64,000 bases of DNA from Allosalinactinospora lopnorensis (lineage in GTDB: Bacteria; Actinomycetota; Actinomycetes; Streptosporangiales; Streptosporangiaceae): NCBI RefSeq assembly GCF_000981225.1, contig NZ_LAJC01000006.1:56784-120783 (forward strand), in the 5' to 3' direction. Below the pieces are notes generated by a model. That model was given only the letters and a program-made list of their open reading frames with translations, did not search any database and had not been told where the DNA came from. The position numbers and the translations under genes were made by a program. Shown one piece after another: positions 54,777 to 64,000 of this stretch (its first letter is position 1; the number at the start of each line of letters is the position of its first letter).

Positions 54777-55487
54777 ATGACCCGCGCCGAACTCGACAAG
54801 TCGCCCCGAGATGTCGCAGCCATGTTCGACGGTATCGCCGGGCGTTACGACCTGCTGAACGACGTCCTCTCACTCGGCCAGGACCGCGTGTGGCGGCATG
54901 CCGTGGTGCGGGCGGTCGAGGCCTACAGTGGCGAGCTCGTGCTCGACCTGGCGGCCGGAACCGGAACCTCCTCGGAGTCCTTCACCCGGAAGGGTGCGCG
55001 CGTCATCGCCTGCGATTTCTCCCAGGGCATGCTGAAGGTCGGCGCCGAACGCCGAGGGGGTGCCTCGCGAGGCGGAGTCACGTTCGCGGCCGGCGACGCG
55101 CTGGCGCTGCCCTTCGCCGACAAGACCTTCGACGCCGTGACCATCTCCTTCGGTCTGCGCAACGTCAACGACGTGGACCAGGCCCTGCGGGAGCTGCACC
55201 GGGTCACCAAGGTCGGTGGGCGGCTGGTGATCTGCGAGTTCAGCCATATCCCCGTCGAACAGCTGGACAGGCTCTACGGCCGCTACCTCATGGCGGCGCT
55301 GCCGAGGATGGCGCGCTGCTTCACGTCGAACACCGGAGCCTACGAGTACCTCTCCGAATCGATCATGGACTGGCCCGGTCAGGCGGCGCTCGGGGCGCGG
55401 CTGCAGGAGGCCGGCTGGGCCGGTGTCGAATGGCGCAACCTCACGTTCGGGGTGGTCGCGCTGCACCGCGGTGTGCGACGCTCCTAG
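54777..55487 (+). CDS. menG: Demethylmenaquinone methyltransferase
   Basis: Carries out the last ring methylation of menaquinone. It is 236 residues from ATG 54777. UbiE/MenG hallmarks are [20 protein letters not shown] near the N-terminus, SAM motif [16 protein letters not shown], and [20 protein letters not shown] with the later VICEFSHIP. An upstream in-frame reading would make no sense. menJ and the nuo genes follow, placing quinone synthesis beside its main user. Confidence 0.95.
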   Translation: MTRAELDKSPRDVAAMFDGIAGRYDLLNDVLSLGQDRVWRHAVVRAVEAYSGELVLDLAAGTGTSSESFTRKGARVIACDFSQGMLKVGAERRGGASRGGVTFAAGDALALPFADKTFDAVTISFGLRNVNDVDQALRELHRVTKVGGRLVICEFSHIPVEQLDRLYGRYLMAALPRMARCFTSNTGAYEYLSESIMDWPGQAALGARLQEAGWAGVEWRNLTFGVVALHRGVRRS

Positions 55488-55813
55488 CGTACGGGCGGCC
55501 GGTGCGGAGGCCGCCGTCGTGTCCGGCGCACTGGCGGCCGTCGCCGTTGCAGGTCGCTGAAGCCTGGTTTCTCGCGGGTTTCGACATGTCGCAGAGGTGG
55601 TGTATGGGATTCTTGGTCGTTGCGCGCGCCGGCGGCCACGGTGAACGACACCCCCGGGGGTCGCCCCTACATCGTGAAAGGTCTAGACTTCGGAATAGAA
55701 CCTTGTGAAGGACTTCACAAGCGTACGAGGCACGTATTACAGGAACCAGCTGCACAAGCGCCTACAAGGCGCACCCCCAAGCGCAGAGCCGCGCGGAAGT
55801 ACAAGGACCACTC
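55488..55813. other. Intergenic region between menG and menJ, 326 bp
   Basis: Gene-free. The left half contains Gly/Ala-like G+C-rich DNA with no structure of note. The right half holds the Rex operator (listed separately) in a markedly A+T-richer stretch (about 55665-55770), which is presumably the promoter of menJ and downstream genes. TAGACT at 55684 and TATTAC at 55736 are possible -10 elements, neither with a good -35. Confidence 0.55.
55702..55721 (+). promoter_or_regulatory. Rex operator upstream of menJ
   Basis: CTTGTGAAGGACTTCACAAG is a perfect 9-bp inverted repeat with a 2-nt centre. Its core TGTGAA-N4-TTCACA (55704-55719) equals the Streptomyces Rex operator pattern. Rex is an NADH/NAD+ sensing repressor that controls respiratory genes, including nuo in Streptomyces. 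It lies 93 bp before menJ and 1.56 kb before nuoA, so menJ-nuo could be one redox-controlled unit. Confidence 0.85.
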
Positions 55814-57118
55814 GTGAGCGAGACGGCACCGAGCCCACTGCCCGACCAAGAGCGTTCCCGAGACGAGGCCGACGTCATCGTCGTCGGAGCCGGCCCGTCC
55901 GGATCCACGACCGCCTACTACCTCGCCCAGGCAGGGCTCGACGTTCTGCTACTGGAGAAGACCTCCTTCCCCCGGGAGAAGGTCTGCGGCGACGGTCTCA
56001 CCCCGCGCGCGGTCAAACAGCTCACGGCCATGGGGATCTCCTTCGAGGACGAGGGATGGATCCGCAACCACGGACTGCGCATCATCGGGGGCGGTGTGCG
56101 GTTGGAGCTTCCCTGGCCGGACCTCGCCGAGTACCCGAGTTTCGGCCTGGTACGCACGCGCTACGACTTCGACCAGATCCTCGTCGACCAGGCGATACGG
56201 GCCGGGGCGCGGCTGCTGGAGCGCACCAGCGTCTCCGAGCCGATCATCGATCCGCGGAGCAACCGCGTCGTCGGGGTACGCGCCAAGGATCCCGACGGGG
56301 AACCGGTCAGCTACCGTGCGCCGCTGGTGGTCGCGGCCGACGGCAACTCCTCGCGGCTGTCCGTGGCCATGGGGATCCGCAAGCGCGACGACCGCCCCAT
56401 GGGGGTGGCGGTACGCACCTATTTCACGAGTCCGCGGCACGACGACGACTACCTGGAGTCGTGGCTGGAACTCTGGGACAGGAGCGGCGACAGGAACGTG
56501 CTGCTCCCGGGGTACGGCTGGGTCTTCGGGGTGGGCGACGGCACCAGCAACGTCGGGCTGGGCATCCTGAACTCCACCTCGTCGTTCCGCGATGTCGACT
56601 ACCGCAAACTGCTGCGGCGCTGGACCGAGAGCATGCCCCCGGAATGGGGCTACACCGAGGAGAACCAGCGCGGTCCGATTCGGGGCGCGGCGCTGCCCAT
56701 GGGCTTCAACCGGACACCGCACTACTCGCGCGGGCTGATGCTGGTCGGCGACGCCGGCGGCATGATCAACCCGTTCAACGGCGAGGGCATCGCCTATGCG
56801 ATGGAGGCCGGACAGATCGCCGCCGACGTCGTCACCCAGGCGCTCGCCCGGACCACCCAGCAGGAACGTGAGCGCGTGCTGCTGCGCTACCCGCAGATCC
56901 TCTCCGACACCTATGGCGGCTATTACACGATGGGCCGCTACTTCGTGAAGATGATCGGCAATCCGGAATTCATGAAGTACGCGACCAAGTACGGGCTGCC
57001 GCAGCGCACCCTCATGAAGTTCACGCTCAAGATGCTGGCCAACCTGACCGAACCGCGGCGCGGAGACGCCATGGATCGGGTGATCAACGGCCTGGCCAAG
57101 ATGGCGCCCACGGCCTAG
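55814..57118 (+). CDS. menJ: Geranylgeranyl reductase family protein (menaquinone beta-reductase MenJ-like)
   Basis: An FAD-dependent enzyme that saturates one or more isoprene units of the menaquinone tail. It is 434 residues from GTG 55814. The N-terminal FAD motif is DVIVVGAGPSGSTTAYYLAQ at about 21-40, the substrate-loop motif is KVCGDGLTPRAVKQL, and the C-terminal FAD contact is LVGDAGGMINPFNGEGIAYA. The position between menG and nuoA supports menaquinone rather than chlorophyll or archaeal lipid as substrate. The upstream Rex box suggests redox control. Confidence 0.9.
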   Translation: MSETAPSPLPDQERSRDEADVIVVGAGPSGSTTAYYLAQAGLDVLLLEKTSFPREKVCGDGLTPRAVKQLTAMGISFEDEGWIRNHGLRIIGGGVRLELPWPDLAEYPSFGLVRTRYDFDQILVDQAIRAGARLLERTSVSEPIIDPRSNRVVGVRAKDPDGEPVSYRAPLVVAADGNSSRLSVAMGIRKRDDRPMGVAVRTYFTSPRHDDDYLESWLELWDRSGDRNVLLPGYGWVFGVGDGTSNVGLGILNSTSSFRDVDYRKLLRRWTESMPPEWGYTEENQRGPIRGAALPMGFNRTPHYSRGLMLVGDAGGMINPFNGEGIAYAMEAGQIAADVVTQALARTTQQERERVLLRYPQILSDTYGGYYTMGRYFVKMIGNPEFMKYATKYGLPQRTLMKFTLKMLANLTEPRRGDAMDRVINGLAKMAPTA

Positions 57119-57280
57119 GGGCGCCGGAGGAAAACGCACACCATGCCGACTATGAACGACCGGCCGGACCGGCAAGTGAAAGCAGTCACATGCGGGCGCG
57201 GCACCGCGCGCATCAGTACGGCGAGTCCGACGGATCCACCGTCGGCACGCCCCGCTGGCCTGAAGGGGAACGGTTAGCCA

Positions 57281-57640
57281 ATGGAGCTGTACGCACCCAT
57301 CTTCGTGCTCGGCGGCATCGGGGCCGTGTTCGTCGTGGTCTCGATGATCGTCGGCTCGATAGCCGGACCCAAGCGGTACAACCGCGCCAAGCTCCAGGCC
57401 TACGAGTGCGGTATCGAGCCGACCCCGCAGCCGGCCGGCGGTGGCCGCTTCACGATCAAGTACTACCTGACGGCGATGCTCTTCATCGTCTTCGACATCG
57501 AGATCATCTTCCTCTACCCGTGGGCGGTCCATTTCGACGCGCTCGGGCTCTTCGGTCTGATCGCGATGATCCTCTTCCTGGTGAACGTGTCGATCGCCTA
57601 CGCCTACGAGTGGCGCCGCGGGGGGCTGGAATGGAACTGA
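57281..57640 (+). CDS. nuoA: NADH-quinone oxidoreductase subunit A
   Basis: A small membrane subunit of complex I. It is 119 residues from ATG 57281 with three transmembrane helices (about 5-27, 64-86, 91-112). The conserved external/junction loop has KLQAYECGIEPTPQPAGGGR, and FDIEIIFLYPWAV carries the conserved acidic residues of helix 2. The 162 bp between menJ and nuoA contain no clear terminator, so read-through is possible. nuoB follows after 84 bp. Confidence 0.97.
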   Translation: MELYAPIFVLGGIGAVFVVVSMIVGSIAGPKRYNRAKLQAYECGIEPTPQPAGGGRFTIKYYLTAMLFIVFDIEIIFLYPWAVHFDALGLFGLIAMILFLVNVSIAYAYEWRRGGLEWN

Positions 57641-57724
57641 GCCACGACCGCATGCGGCCGAGCGATCGCCCGCCACGCGTCCAGAGCAGCAACCGATCGA
57701 GAAACCGGAAAGGGGGTTCGCCGG

Positions 57725-58275
<551 letters not shown>

Positions 58276-58279
<4 letters not shown>

Positions 58280-59034
58280 GCAACGAAAACCATGAAGGTA
58301 AGCCTACCCTGAACGGCGATCAGAACCTACCCGCTCACGCGGGTGAGGAGCGCCTCAGCGCACCGGTCGCCCGCGAAGGCATGTTCGGCGCCAAGACGAC
58401 CGGCGACACCTCGGGCTACGGGCGGCTGCTCGTCCGGCGCCCGGCCGCCCAGGACTCCGAGCGCCCGTTCACCGATCCCGACGACCCGCGTACCGCCCGC
58501 TTCGACGAGATCGCCGACACCCTGGAGGAGTCGCTGCGGGAGGGCCCGGTCGACTTCGGCGCCGCTATCGAGCGCGTCGTCGTGGACCGGGGGGAGCTCA
58601 CCCTCCACGTGCGCCGCGAGCACTTGCCCGAGGTGGCCCGCCGGCTGCGCGACGACCCCGCGCTCCGCTTCGAGCTGTGCCTCGGGGTCACGGGTGTGCA
58701 CTACCCGCAGGACTCCGGCCGGGAGCTGCACGCGGTCTACTGGATGCGGTCGATCACGCACAACACCGAAATGCGGCTGGAAGTCAGCTGCCCTGATGCC
58801 GACCCGCACATCCCCTCGATCGTCGACACCTACCCGACGAACGACTGGCACGAGCGCGAGGCGTACGACTTCTTCGGGATCGTCTTCGACGGCCACCCCT
58901 CTCTGACCCGCATCGAGATGCCCGATGACTGGCACGGTCACCCGCAGCGCAAGGACTATCCGCTCGGCGGGATCCCGGTGGAGTACCGCGGAGCCACCAT
59001 TCCGCCACCCGACGAGCGGAGGTCCTACACGTGA
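58276..59034 (+). CDS. nuoC: NADH-quinone oxidoreductase subunit C
   Basis: The 30-kDa hydrophilic subunit of complex I. It is 252 residues from ATG 58276. The family signature [20 protein letters not shown] lies at about 194-213, and [20 protein letters not shown] follows. The N-terminal ~70 residues are an actinobacterial extension rich in charged residues. It is separate from nuoD, unlike the NuoCD fusion of E. coli; nuoD starts 28 bp later. Confidence 0.96.
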
Positions 59035-59062
59035 TTGAGCCGGGAAGGAGGGGAGCGCGACC

Positions 59063-60343
59063 ATGAGCACGAACGTCACCGAGGACTACATCGACGCTTC
59101 GGGTGGTGACTGGGACGAGGTCATCGCCGCGGCGCAGGAGAGCGGCGCCGAGCGTCTCGTGGTGAACATGGGGCCGCAGCACCCCTCCACGCACGGTGTC
59201 CTGCGGCTCATCCTGACGCTCGACGGTGAGACGGTCACCGACGCCCGCGTGGGCATCGGCTACCTGCACACCGGCATCGAGAAGAACATGGAGTTCCGGA
59301 CGTGGACCCAGGGGACCACGTTCGTGACCCGCATGGACTACCTCACCCCGATCTTCAACGAGGTCGCGTACTGCCTGGCGGTGGAGAGGCTGCTCGATAT
59401 CACCGACCAGGTGCCGGACCGGGCCACGGTCATCCGGGTGCTGATGATGGAGCTCAACCGGATGTCCTCGCACTTCGTCGCGATGGCGACGTTCGGCATG
59501 GAGCTCGGCGCGACCACGATCATGACGAACGGCTTCCGCGAGCGGGAGATGGTCCTGGACATCTTCGAGCTGATCACCGGCTTGCGGATGAACCACGGCT
59601 ACATCCGGCCCGGAGGCGTGGCCCAGGATCTCCCGCACGGGGCGGTCGGCAAGATCCGGGAGCTGCTGAAGGAGATGCCCAAGCGCCTCAAGATCCTGCG
59701 CAAGCTCCTCGACGCCAACCCGCTCTACCTCGCCCGCACCCGGGACGTCGCCTATCTGGATCTGGCCGGGTGCATGGCGCTGGGCGTGACCGGTCCGCTG
59801 CTCCGTGCCTCGGGGCTGGGGTGGGACCTCCGCAAGGCCAAGCCGTACTGCGGTTACGAGAACTACGAGTTCGACGTCCCCGTCTCCGACGGCTGCGATG
59901 TCTACGCCCGGTACCGGGTTCGCGTGGCCGAGATGGAGCAGAGCCTGCGCATCATCGAGCAGTGCCTGGACAGGCTGCAGTCCGGACCGGTGATGGTCGA
60001 CGATCCGAAGATCGGCTGGCCGGCGCAGCTCACCCTCGGCCCCGACGGCCTGGGCAACTCCCCCGACCACATCGCGCACATCATGGGCAGTTCCATGGAG
60101 GCCCTGATCCACCACTTCAAGATCGTCACTGAGGGGTTCCGGGTCCCGCCGGGGCAGGCCTACGCGGCGGTCGAGAGCGCCAAGGGCGAGCTCGGGTGCC
60201 ACGCGGTCAGCGACGGCGGAACCCGCCCGCACCGGGTGCACTTCCGGGACCCGTCCTTCACCCACCTGCAGGCGGTGGCGGCCATGTGCGAAGGCGGCGC
60301 GGTGGCCGATGTCATCGCGGCGGTGGCAAGCATCGACCCGTGA
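59063..60343 (+). CDS. nuoD: NADH-quinone oxidoreductase subunit D
   Basis: The 49-kDa subunit that lines the quinone-binding cavity with NuoB. It is 426 residues from ATG 59063. The N-terminal [20 protein letters not shown] carries the quinone-head His; [39 protein letters not shown] and the C-terminal [12 protein letters not shown] are typical. It lies 28 bp after nuoC and 16 bp before nuoE. Confidence 0.98.
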   Translation: MSTNVTEDYIDASGGDWDEVIAAAQESGAERLVVNMGPQHPSTHGVLRLILTLDGETVTDARVGIGYLHTGIEKNMEFRTWTQGTTFVTRMDYLTPIFNEVAYCLAVERLLDITDQVPDRATVIRVLMMELNRMSSHFVAMATFGMELGATTIMTNGFREREMVLDIFELITGLRMNHGYIRPGGVAQDLPHGAVGKIRELLKEMPKRLKILRKLLDANPLYLARTRDVAYLDLAGCMALGVTGPLLRASGLGWDLRKAKPYCGYENYEFDVPVSDGCDVYARYRVRVAEMEQSLRIIEQCLDRLQSGPVMVDDPKIGWPAQLTLGPDGLGNSPDHIAHIMGSSMEALIHHFKIVTEGFRVPPGQAYAAVESAKGELGCHAVSDGGTRPHRVHFRDPSFTHLQAVAAMCEGGAVADVIAAVASIDP

Positions 60344-60359
60344 TGGGAGGGGTGGACAG

Positions 60360-61079
60360 GTGAGCAGAACCGGCACATTCCCCGAAGAGGTCGAGGCCCG
60401 GCTGGCGCTCGACGCCAAGGAGATCATCGCCCGGTACCCGCACTCGCGTTCGGCGCTGCTGCCGTTGCTGCACCTGGTGCAGGCGGAGGAGGGCTACGTC
60501 AGCTCGGCCGGCATCGCCTTCTGCGCCGAGCAGCTCGACCTCACCAAAGCCGAGGTCACCGCGGTGGCCACGTTCTACACGATGTACAAGCGGCGCCCCG
60601 CAGGCCAGTACCACGTCGGTGTCTGCACCAACACGCTGTGCGCGGTCATGGGCGGTGACGAGATCTTCGAGAGCCTCAAGGAGCACTTGGGCGTCGGCAA
60701 CGACGAGGTGACCGAGGACGGCAAGGTGTCGCTGGAGCACGTGGAGTGCAACGCGGCCTGCGACTTCGCGCCGGTGGTCATGGTCAACTGGGAGTTCTTC
60801 GACAACCAGACGCCGGAGTCCGCGAAGCAACTGGTCGACGATCTGCGCCTGGGCAAGGACGTCAAGCCGTCCCGCGGCCCCGAGAGCGTGTGCACCTGGA
60901 AGCAGGCGGCCCGGCTGCTCGCCGGGTTCGCCGACGACCGCGCCACCGAAGGACCGCAGGCGGCAGGGCCCTCACTGGTCGGGCTGGAGCTCGCCCGCAA
61001 GCGCGGGTGGGCGGCGCCCGACCCGGACAACCTGCCCACCGCACCCGCCGCGGACGAGGGCGAAGGGGGAACGAAGTGA
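60360..61079 (+). CDS. nuoE: NADH-quinone oxidoreductase subunit E
   Basis: The thioredoxin-like 24-kDa subunit with 2Fe-2S cluster N1a. It is 239 residues from GTG 60360. Ligands C89 and C94 (VCTNTLCAVMGG) and C130 and C134 (VECNAACDFAPVV) are intact. The C-terminal ~60 residues (from about 180) are an actinobacterial extension ending in ADEGEGGTK. It overlaps nuoF by 4 bp. Confidence 0.97.
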   Translation: MSRTGTFPEEVEARLALDAKEIIARYPHSRSALLPLLHLVQAEEGYVSSAGIAFCAEQLDLTKAEVTAVATFYTMYKRRPAGQYHVGVCTNTLCAVMGGDEIFESLKEHLGVGNDEVTEDGKVSLEHVECNAACDFAPVVMVNWEFFDNQTPESAKQLVDDLRLGKDVKPSRGPESVCTWKQAARLLAGFADDRATEGPQAAGPSLVGLELARKRGWAAPDPDNLPTAPAADEGEGGTK

Positions 61080-62389
61080 GCTCAGACACCGAGACCACGC
61101 TGACCCCGGTCCTGTCCGAGAACTGGGACCGCCCCGACTCCTTCACGCTGCGGGGGTACCGTGAGACCGGCGGCTACGAGGCACTGCGCAAGGCGCTCAC
61201 CATGGAACCGGACGGCCTGGTGGACCTGGTGAAGGCGTCGGGGCTGCGCGGACGCGGGGGCGCGGGTTTCCCCACCGGGATGAAGTGGGGCTTCCTGCCC
61301 AAGGACAACCCCAAGCCCCGGTACCTCGTGGTGAACGCCGACGAGTCCGAGCCGGGGACATGCAAGGACATCCCGCTCATGCTGGCCAACCCGCACGTGC
61401 TGCTCGAAGGGATCGCGATCTCGGCGTATGCGGTCAAGAGCTCGCTGGCGTTCATCTACGTGCGCGGGGAGGTCCTGCACGTCATCCGGCGGCTCAAGCA
61501 CGCGGTGGCCGAGGCCTACAACGCCGGCCTGCTCGGCAAGAACATCCAGGGGACCGGTTTCGACCTGGACGTCGTGGTGCACGCCGGCGCCGGCGCCTAC
61601 ATCTGCGGCGAGGAGACGGCGCTGCTGGACTCGCTGGAGGGCTACCGCGGCCAGCCCCGCCTAAAGCCCCCGTTCCCCGCGGTCGCCGGACTGTACGCCT
61701 CGCCGACCGTGGTGAACAACGTCGAGTCGATCGCGAGCGTGCCGAGCATCGTCACCAACGGTGTCGAGTGGTTCACCGCCATGGGGACCGAGAAGTCCGC
61801 CGGGTTCGGGTTCTTCTCGCTCTCGGGCCACGTGACCAACCCCGGCCAGTACGAGGCCCCGCTCGGCATCACGCTGCGCGAGCTGCTGGACATGGCCGGC
61901 GGGATCCGGGCCGGACACGAGCTGAAGTTCTGGACGCCCGGCGGTTCCTCGACGCCGATCTTCACCGACGAACACCTCGACACCCCGCTGGACTTCGAAT
62001 CGGTCGGTGCGGCCGGGTCGATGCTGGGAACCCGGGCGTTGCAGATCTTCGACGAGACCACCTGCGTGGTGCGCGCCGTGGGGCGCTGGATCGAGTTCTA
62101 CGCGCACGAGTCGTGCGGGAAGTGCACGCCGTGCCGCGAGGGCAACTTCTGGATGGTCCAGGTGCTCGAACGGCTGGAGAACGGCGCGGGTACCGAGGCC
62201 GATCTGGACAAGCTCCTCGACATCTGCGACAACCTGCTCGGCCGTGCCTTCTGCGCCCTCGGCGACGGCGCGGCCAGCCCGGTCATCTCCTCCATCCAGT
62301 ACTTCCGCCAGGAGTACATCGACCACGTCGAGCAGGGCGGCTGCCCCTTCGACCACCGGAAGTCCACCGTGTGGGGAGGGGAAGCATGA
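61076..62389 (+). CDS. nuoF: NADH-quinone oxidoreductase subunit F
   Basis: The 51-kDa flavoprotein that oxidises NADH. It is 437 residues from GTG 61076; the frame is open further upstream only as a shadow of nuoE. The FMN/NADH motif is [16 protein letters not shown] (58-73). [30 protein letters not shown] and the 4Fe-4S site [12 protein letters not shown] near residue 344 follow, with the fourth cysteine in [11 protein letters not shown]. nuoG follows after 58 bp. Confidence 0.98.
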   Translation: MSSDTETTLTPVLSENWDRPDSFTLRGYRETGGYEALRKALTMEPDGLVDLVKASGLRGRGGAGFPTGMKWGFLPKDNPKPRYLVVNADESEPGTCKDIPLMLANPHVLLEGIAISAYAVKSSLAFIYVRGEVLHVIRRLKHAVAEAYNAGLLGKNIQGTGFDLDVVVHAGAGAYICGEETALLDSLEGYRGQPRLKPPFPAVAGLYASPTVVNNVESIASVPSIVTNGVEWFTAMGTEKSAGFGFFSLSGHVTNPGQYEAPLGITLRELLDMAGGIRAGHELKFWTPGGSSTPIFTDEHLDTPLDFESVGAAGSMLGTRALQIFDETTCVVRAVGRWIEFYAHESCGKCTPCREGNFWMVQVLERLENGAGTEADLDKLLDICDNLLGRAFCALGDGAASPVISSIQYFRQEYIDHVEQGGCPFDHRKSTVWGGEA

Positions 62390-62447
62390 CGCGGCACGCG
62401 GACAGTACGAGCGCCCGCCTAACGAACCGGACAAGGGAGGGGGAGAA

Positions 62448-64000
62448 ATGACCGTCACGACGAACACGGCGTCCGGCGGCACGCCGGCCGTGCCGCCGGA
62501 GGATCTCGTCACCGTCACCATTGACGGTTTCCAGATCCAGGTTCCCAAGGGAACCCTGGTCATCAGGGCCGCGGAGCTTCTGGGCATCGAGATCCCCCGT
62601 TTCTGCGACCACCCGCTGCTGGATCCGGTGGGGGCGTGCCGTCAGTGCATGGTCGAGATCCCCGACGCGGGCAACGGCCGGGCGATGCCCAAGCCGCAGG
62701 CGTCCTGCACCATCGCCGTCATGGAGGGGATGGTGGTCAAGACCCAGCTCACCTCGCCCGTGGCGGAGAAGGCGCAGCGCGGGATGATGGAGTTCCTGCT
62801 CATCAACCACCCGCTGGACTGTCCCGTCTGCGACAAGGGCGGCGAATGCCCACTGCAGAACCAGGCGATGTCAGCGGGGCAGGGCGAGACGCGCTTCACC
62901 GACACCAAACGGACCTTCCCCAAGCCGATCCCGCTGTCCACCGGGGTCCTGCTGGACCGCGAGCGCTGCATTCAGTGCGCCCGCTGCACCCGCTTCTCCG
63001 CCCAGATCGCCGGCGACCCGTTCATCGAACTGCTGGAACGCGGCGCGGAGGAGCAGGTCGGTATCGCCGAGGGCGAGCCCTTCCAGTCCTACTTCTCGGG
63101 CAACACCGTGCAGATCTGCCCGGTGGGTGCGCTGACCGGCACCGCCTACCGGTTCCGGGCACGCCCGTTCGACCTGGTCAGCACGCCCAGCGTGTGCGAG
63201 CACTGCGCGTCCGGATGCGCGCTGCGGACCGATCACCGGCGCGGCAAGGTCACCCGACGGCTGGCCGGTGACGACCCGCAGGTCAACGAGGAGTGGAACT
63301 GCGACAAGGGCCGGTGGGCGTTCAGCTACGCCACCCGGTCGGACCGCCTCAAGCAGCCCCTCGTCCGCGATGACGAGAGCCGCGCCTTGGAGGTGGCCTC
63401 GTGGCCGGAGGCGCTGACCCTCGCGGCGCGGGGCCTGGAATGGGCCCGCCGAAGGGGGCGGGTCGGTGTCCTCACGGGCGGCCGGCTCACCCTGGAGGAT
63501 GCCTACGCCTACGCCAAGTTCACCCGTGTGGCGCTGCGCAGCAATGACATCGACATGCGGGCCCGCACGAACACCCGGGAGGAGGCGGAGTTCCTGGCCT
63601 CCCGGGTCGCCGGCACCGGCGTCGACGTCAGCTACGACGACCTGGAGAACGCCCCCGCGGTGCTGCTCGCCGGGTTCGAGCCCGAGGACGAGTCGCCCAT
63701 CGTCTTCCTGCGGCTGCGCAAGGGTGTACGTAAGAATGGGGTACCGGTCTACTCGATCGCGCCCTACGCCAGCCGGGGACTGACCAAGACCGGCGGGGCG
63801 CTCATCCCCACCGCACCCGGTGATGAGAACCGGGTGCTCACCGATCTCGGCGACGTCCACCCCGAGGCGATGGAGGCGCTGCGCACCACGGGCGCGATCA
63901 TCCTGGCCGGCGAACGGCTCGCCGAGACACCAGGGGCGCTGTCGGCGGTGGCGCGGCTGGCCGACCGCACCGGCGCCCGGCTCGCCTGGGTCCCGCGCCG
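62448..64000 (+). CDS. nuoG: NADH-quinone oxidoreductase subunit G, C-terminus cut off by window edge
   Basis: The large iron-sulfur subunit of the peripheral arm. It starts at ATG 62448 behind GGGAGGGGGAG, and 517 residues are visible. The N-terminal 2Fe-2S domain has C53, C64, C67 and C87. The His-coordinated 4Fe-4S site is H121, C125, C128 and C134. Next are [12 protein letters not shown] and [11 protein letters not shown], then the extra [13 protein letters not shown] site with a later WNCDKGRW that can hold an N7-type cluster. After that begins the molybdopterin-oxidoreductase-like domain. The gene continues beyond the window. Confidence 0.97.
   Translation, partial: MTVTTNTASGGTPAVPPEDLVTVTIDGFQIQVPKGTLVIRAAELLGIEIPRFCDHPLLDPVGACRQCMVEIPDAGNGRAMPKPQASCTIAVMEGMVVKTQLTSPVAEKAQRGMMEFLLINHPLDCPVCDKGGECPLQNQAMSAGQGETRFTDTKRTFPKPIPLSTGVLLDRERCIQCARCTRFSAQIAGDPFIELLERGAEEQVGIAEGEPFQSYFSGNTVQICPVGALTGTAYRFRARPFDLVSTPSVCEHCASGCALRTDHRRGKVTRRLAGDDPQVNEEWNCDKGRWAFSYATRSDRLKQPLVRDDESRALEVASWPEALTLAARGLEWARRRGRVGVLTGGRLTLEDAYAYAKFTRVALRSNDIDMRARTNTREEAEFLASRVAGTGVDVSYDDLENAPAVLLAGFEPEDESPIVFLRLRKGVRKNGVPVYSIAPYASRGLTKTGGALIPTAPGDENRVLTDLGDVHPEAMEALRTTGAIILAGERLAETPGALSAVARLADRTGARLAWVPR

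Overview
This window is a high-G+C actinobacterial chromosome segment. Codons are strongly G/C-ending, GTG starts are frequent, and Lsr2, BldC, ClpC and a mycobacterial-type folate cluster are present. Overall gene order (ppa, dacB, zinc metalloprotease, tilS, hpt, ftsH, fol genes, panC, nadB/nadC, coaX, lysS, lsr2, clpC, mutY, radA, proC, acuC, ccs genes, menG, menJ, nuo) is the conserved actinomycete backbone as in Streptomyces and relatives. A member of the Nocardiopsaceae or a nearby Streptosporangiales family is my best guess, but no rRNA is present to decide. No tRNA, rRNA, CRISPR array, prophage or complete insertion sequence was found.

Layout. 1-4.2 kb: a truncated 3'-5' exonuclease gene, an orphan IS200/IS605-like right end, and poorly characterised proteins, including a NERD-like membrane protein and a sigma-region-2 protein with a C-terminal membrane anchor. 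4.3-18.1 kb: ppa, dacB, metalloprotease, tilS, hpt, then a tightly overlapping ftsH-folE-folP-NTF2-folB-folK-DUF3180 operon. A three-gene insert interrupts this block between dacB and the metalloprotease gene: a lipoprotein with triplicated secreted repeats, an ECF sigma factor and its zinc-binding anti-sigma factor. 18.2-28.8 kb: a CGNR regulator, two bacterial-PH membrane proteins (the second frameshifted), then cofactor genes for CoA and NAD (DUF2520 protein, panC, a fused nadB-nadC, coaX) and lysS. 29.4-38.6 kb: regulators (LuxR-type HTH, Lsr2), an ArgA-type acetyltransferase, clpC with ClgR-like operators, mutY and radA. 38.8-41.8 kb: three secreted proteins (an SGNH esterase and two related lipoproteins). 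41.8-48.7 kb: a methyltransferase, a sugar-phosphate-isomerase-like protein, a TetR regulator, proline dehydrogenase, proC, acuC and an excisionase-like HTH protein. 49.1-53.2 kb: a compact System II cytochrome c maturation operon. 53.3-54.7 kb: a frameshifted PLDc_N protein, bldC and a DUF4229 protein. 54.8-64 kb: menaquinone genes menG and menJ leading into nuoA-nuoG, with a textbook Rex operator upstream of menJ.

Functional links. The right-hand third is respiratory: cytochrome c assembly, the last steps of menaquinone synthesis, and complex I. The Rex box suggests that menJ and perhaps nuo respond to NADH/NAD+. The left-hand third couples cell-wall, membrane proteolysis and pterin synthesis genes. 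Most of the window is core genome. The least explained parts are the lipoprotein/ECF/anti-sigma insert, the membrane-anchored sigma-2 protein, the orphan IS605-like end, and the roughly 1 kb gene-free stretch upstream of the small membrane protein and lsr2. I found no clear evidence of a wholly new defence or mobile system.
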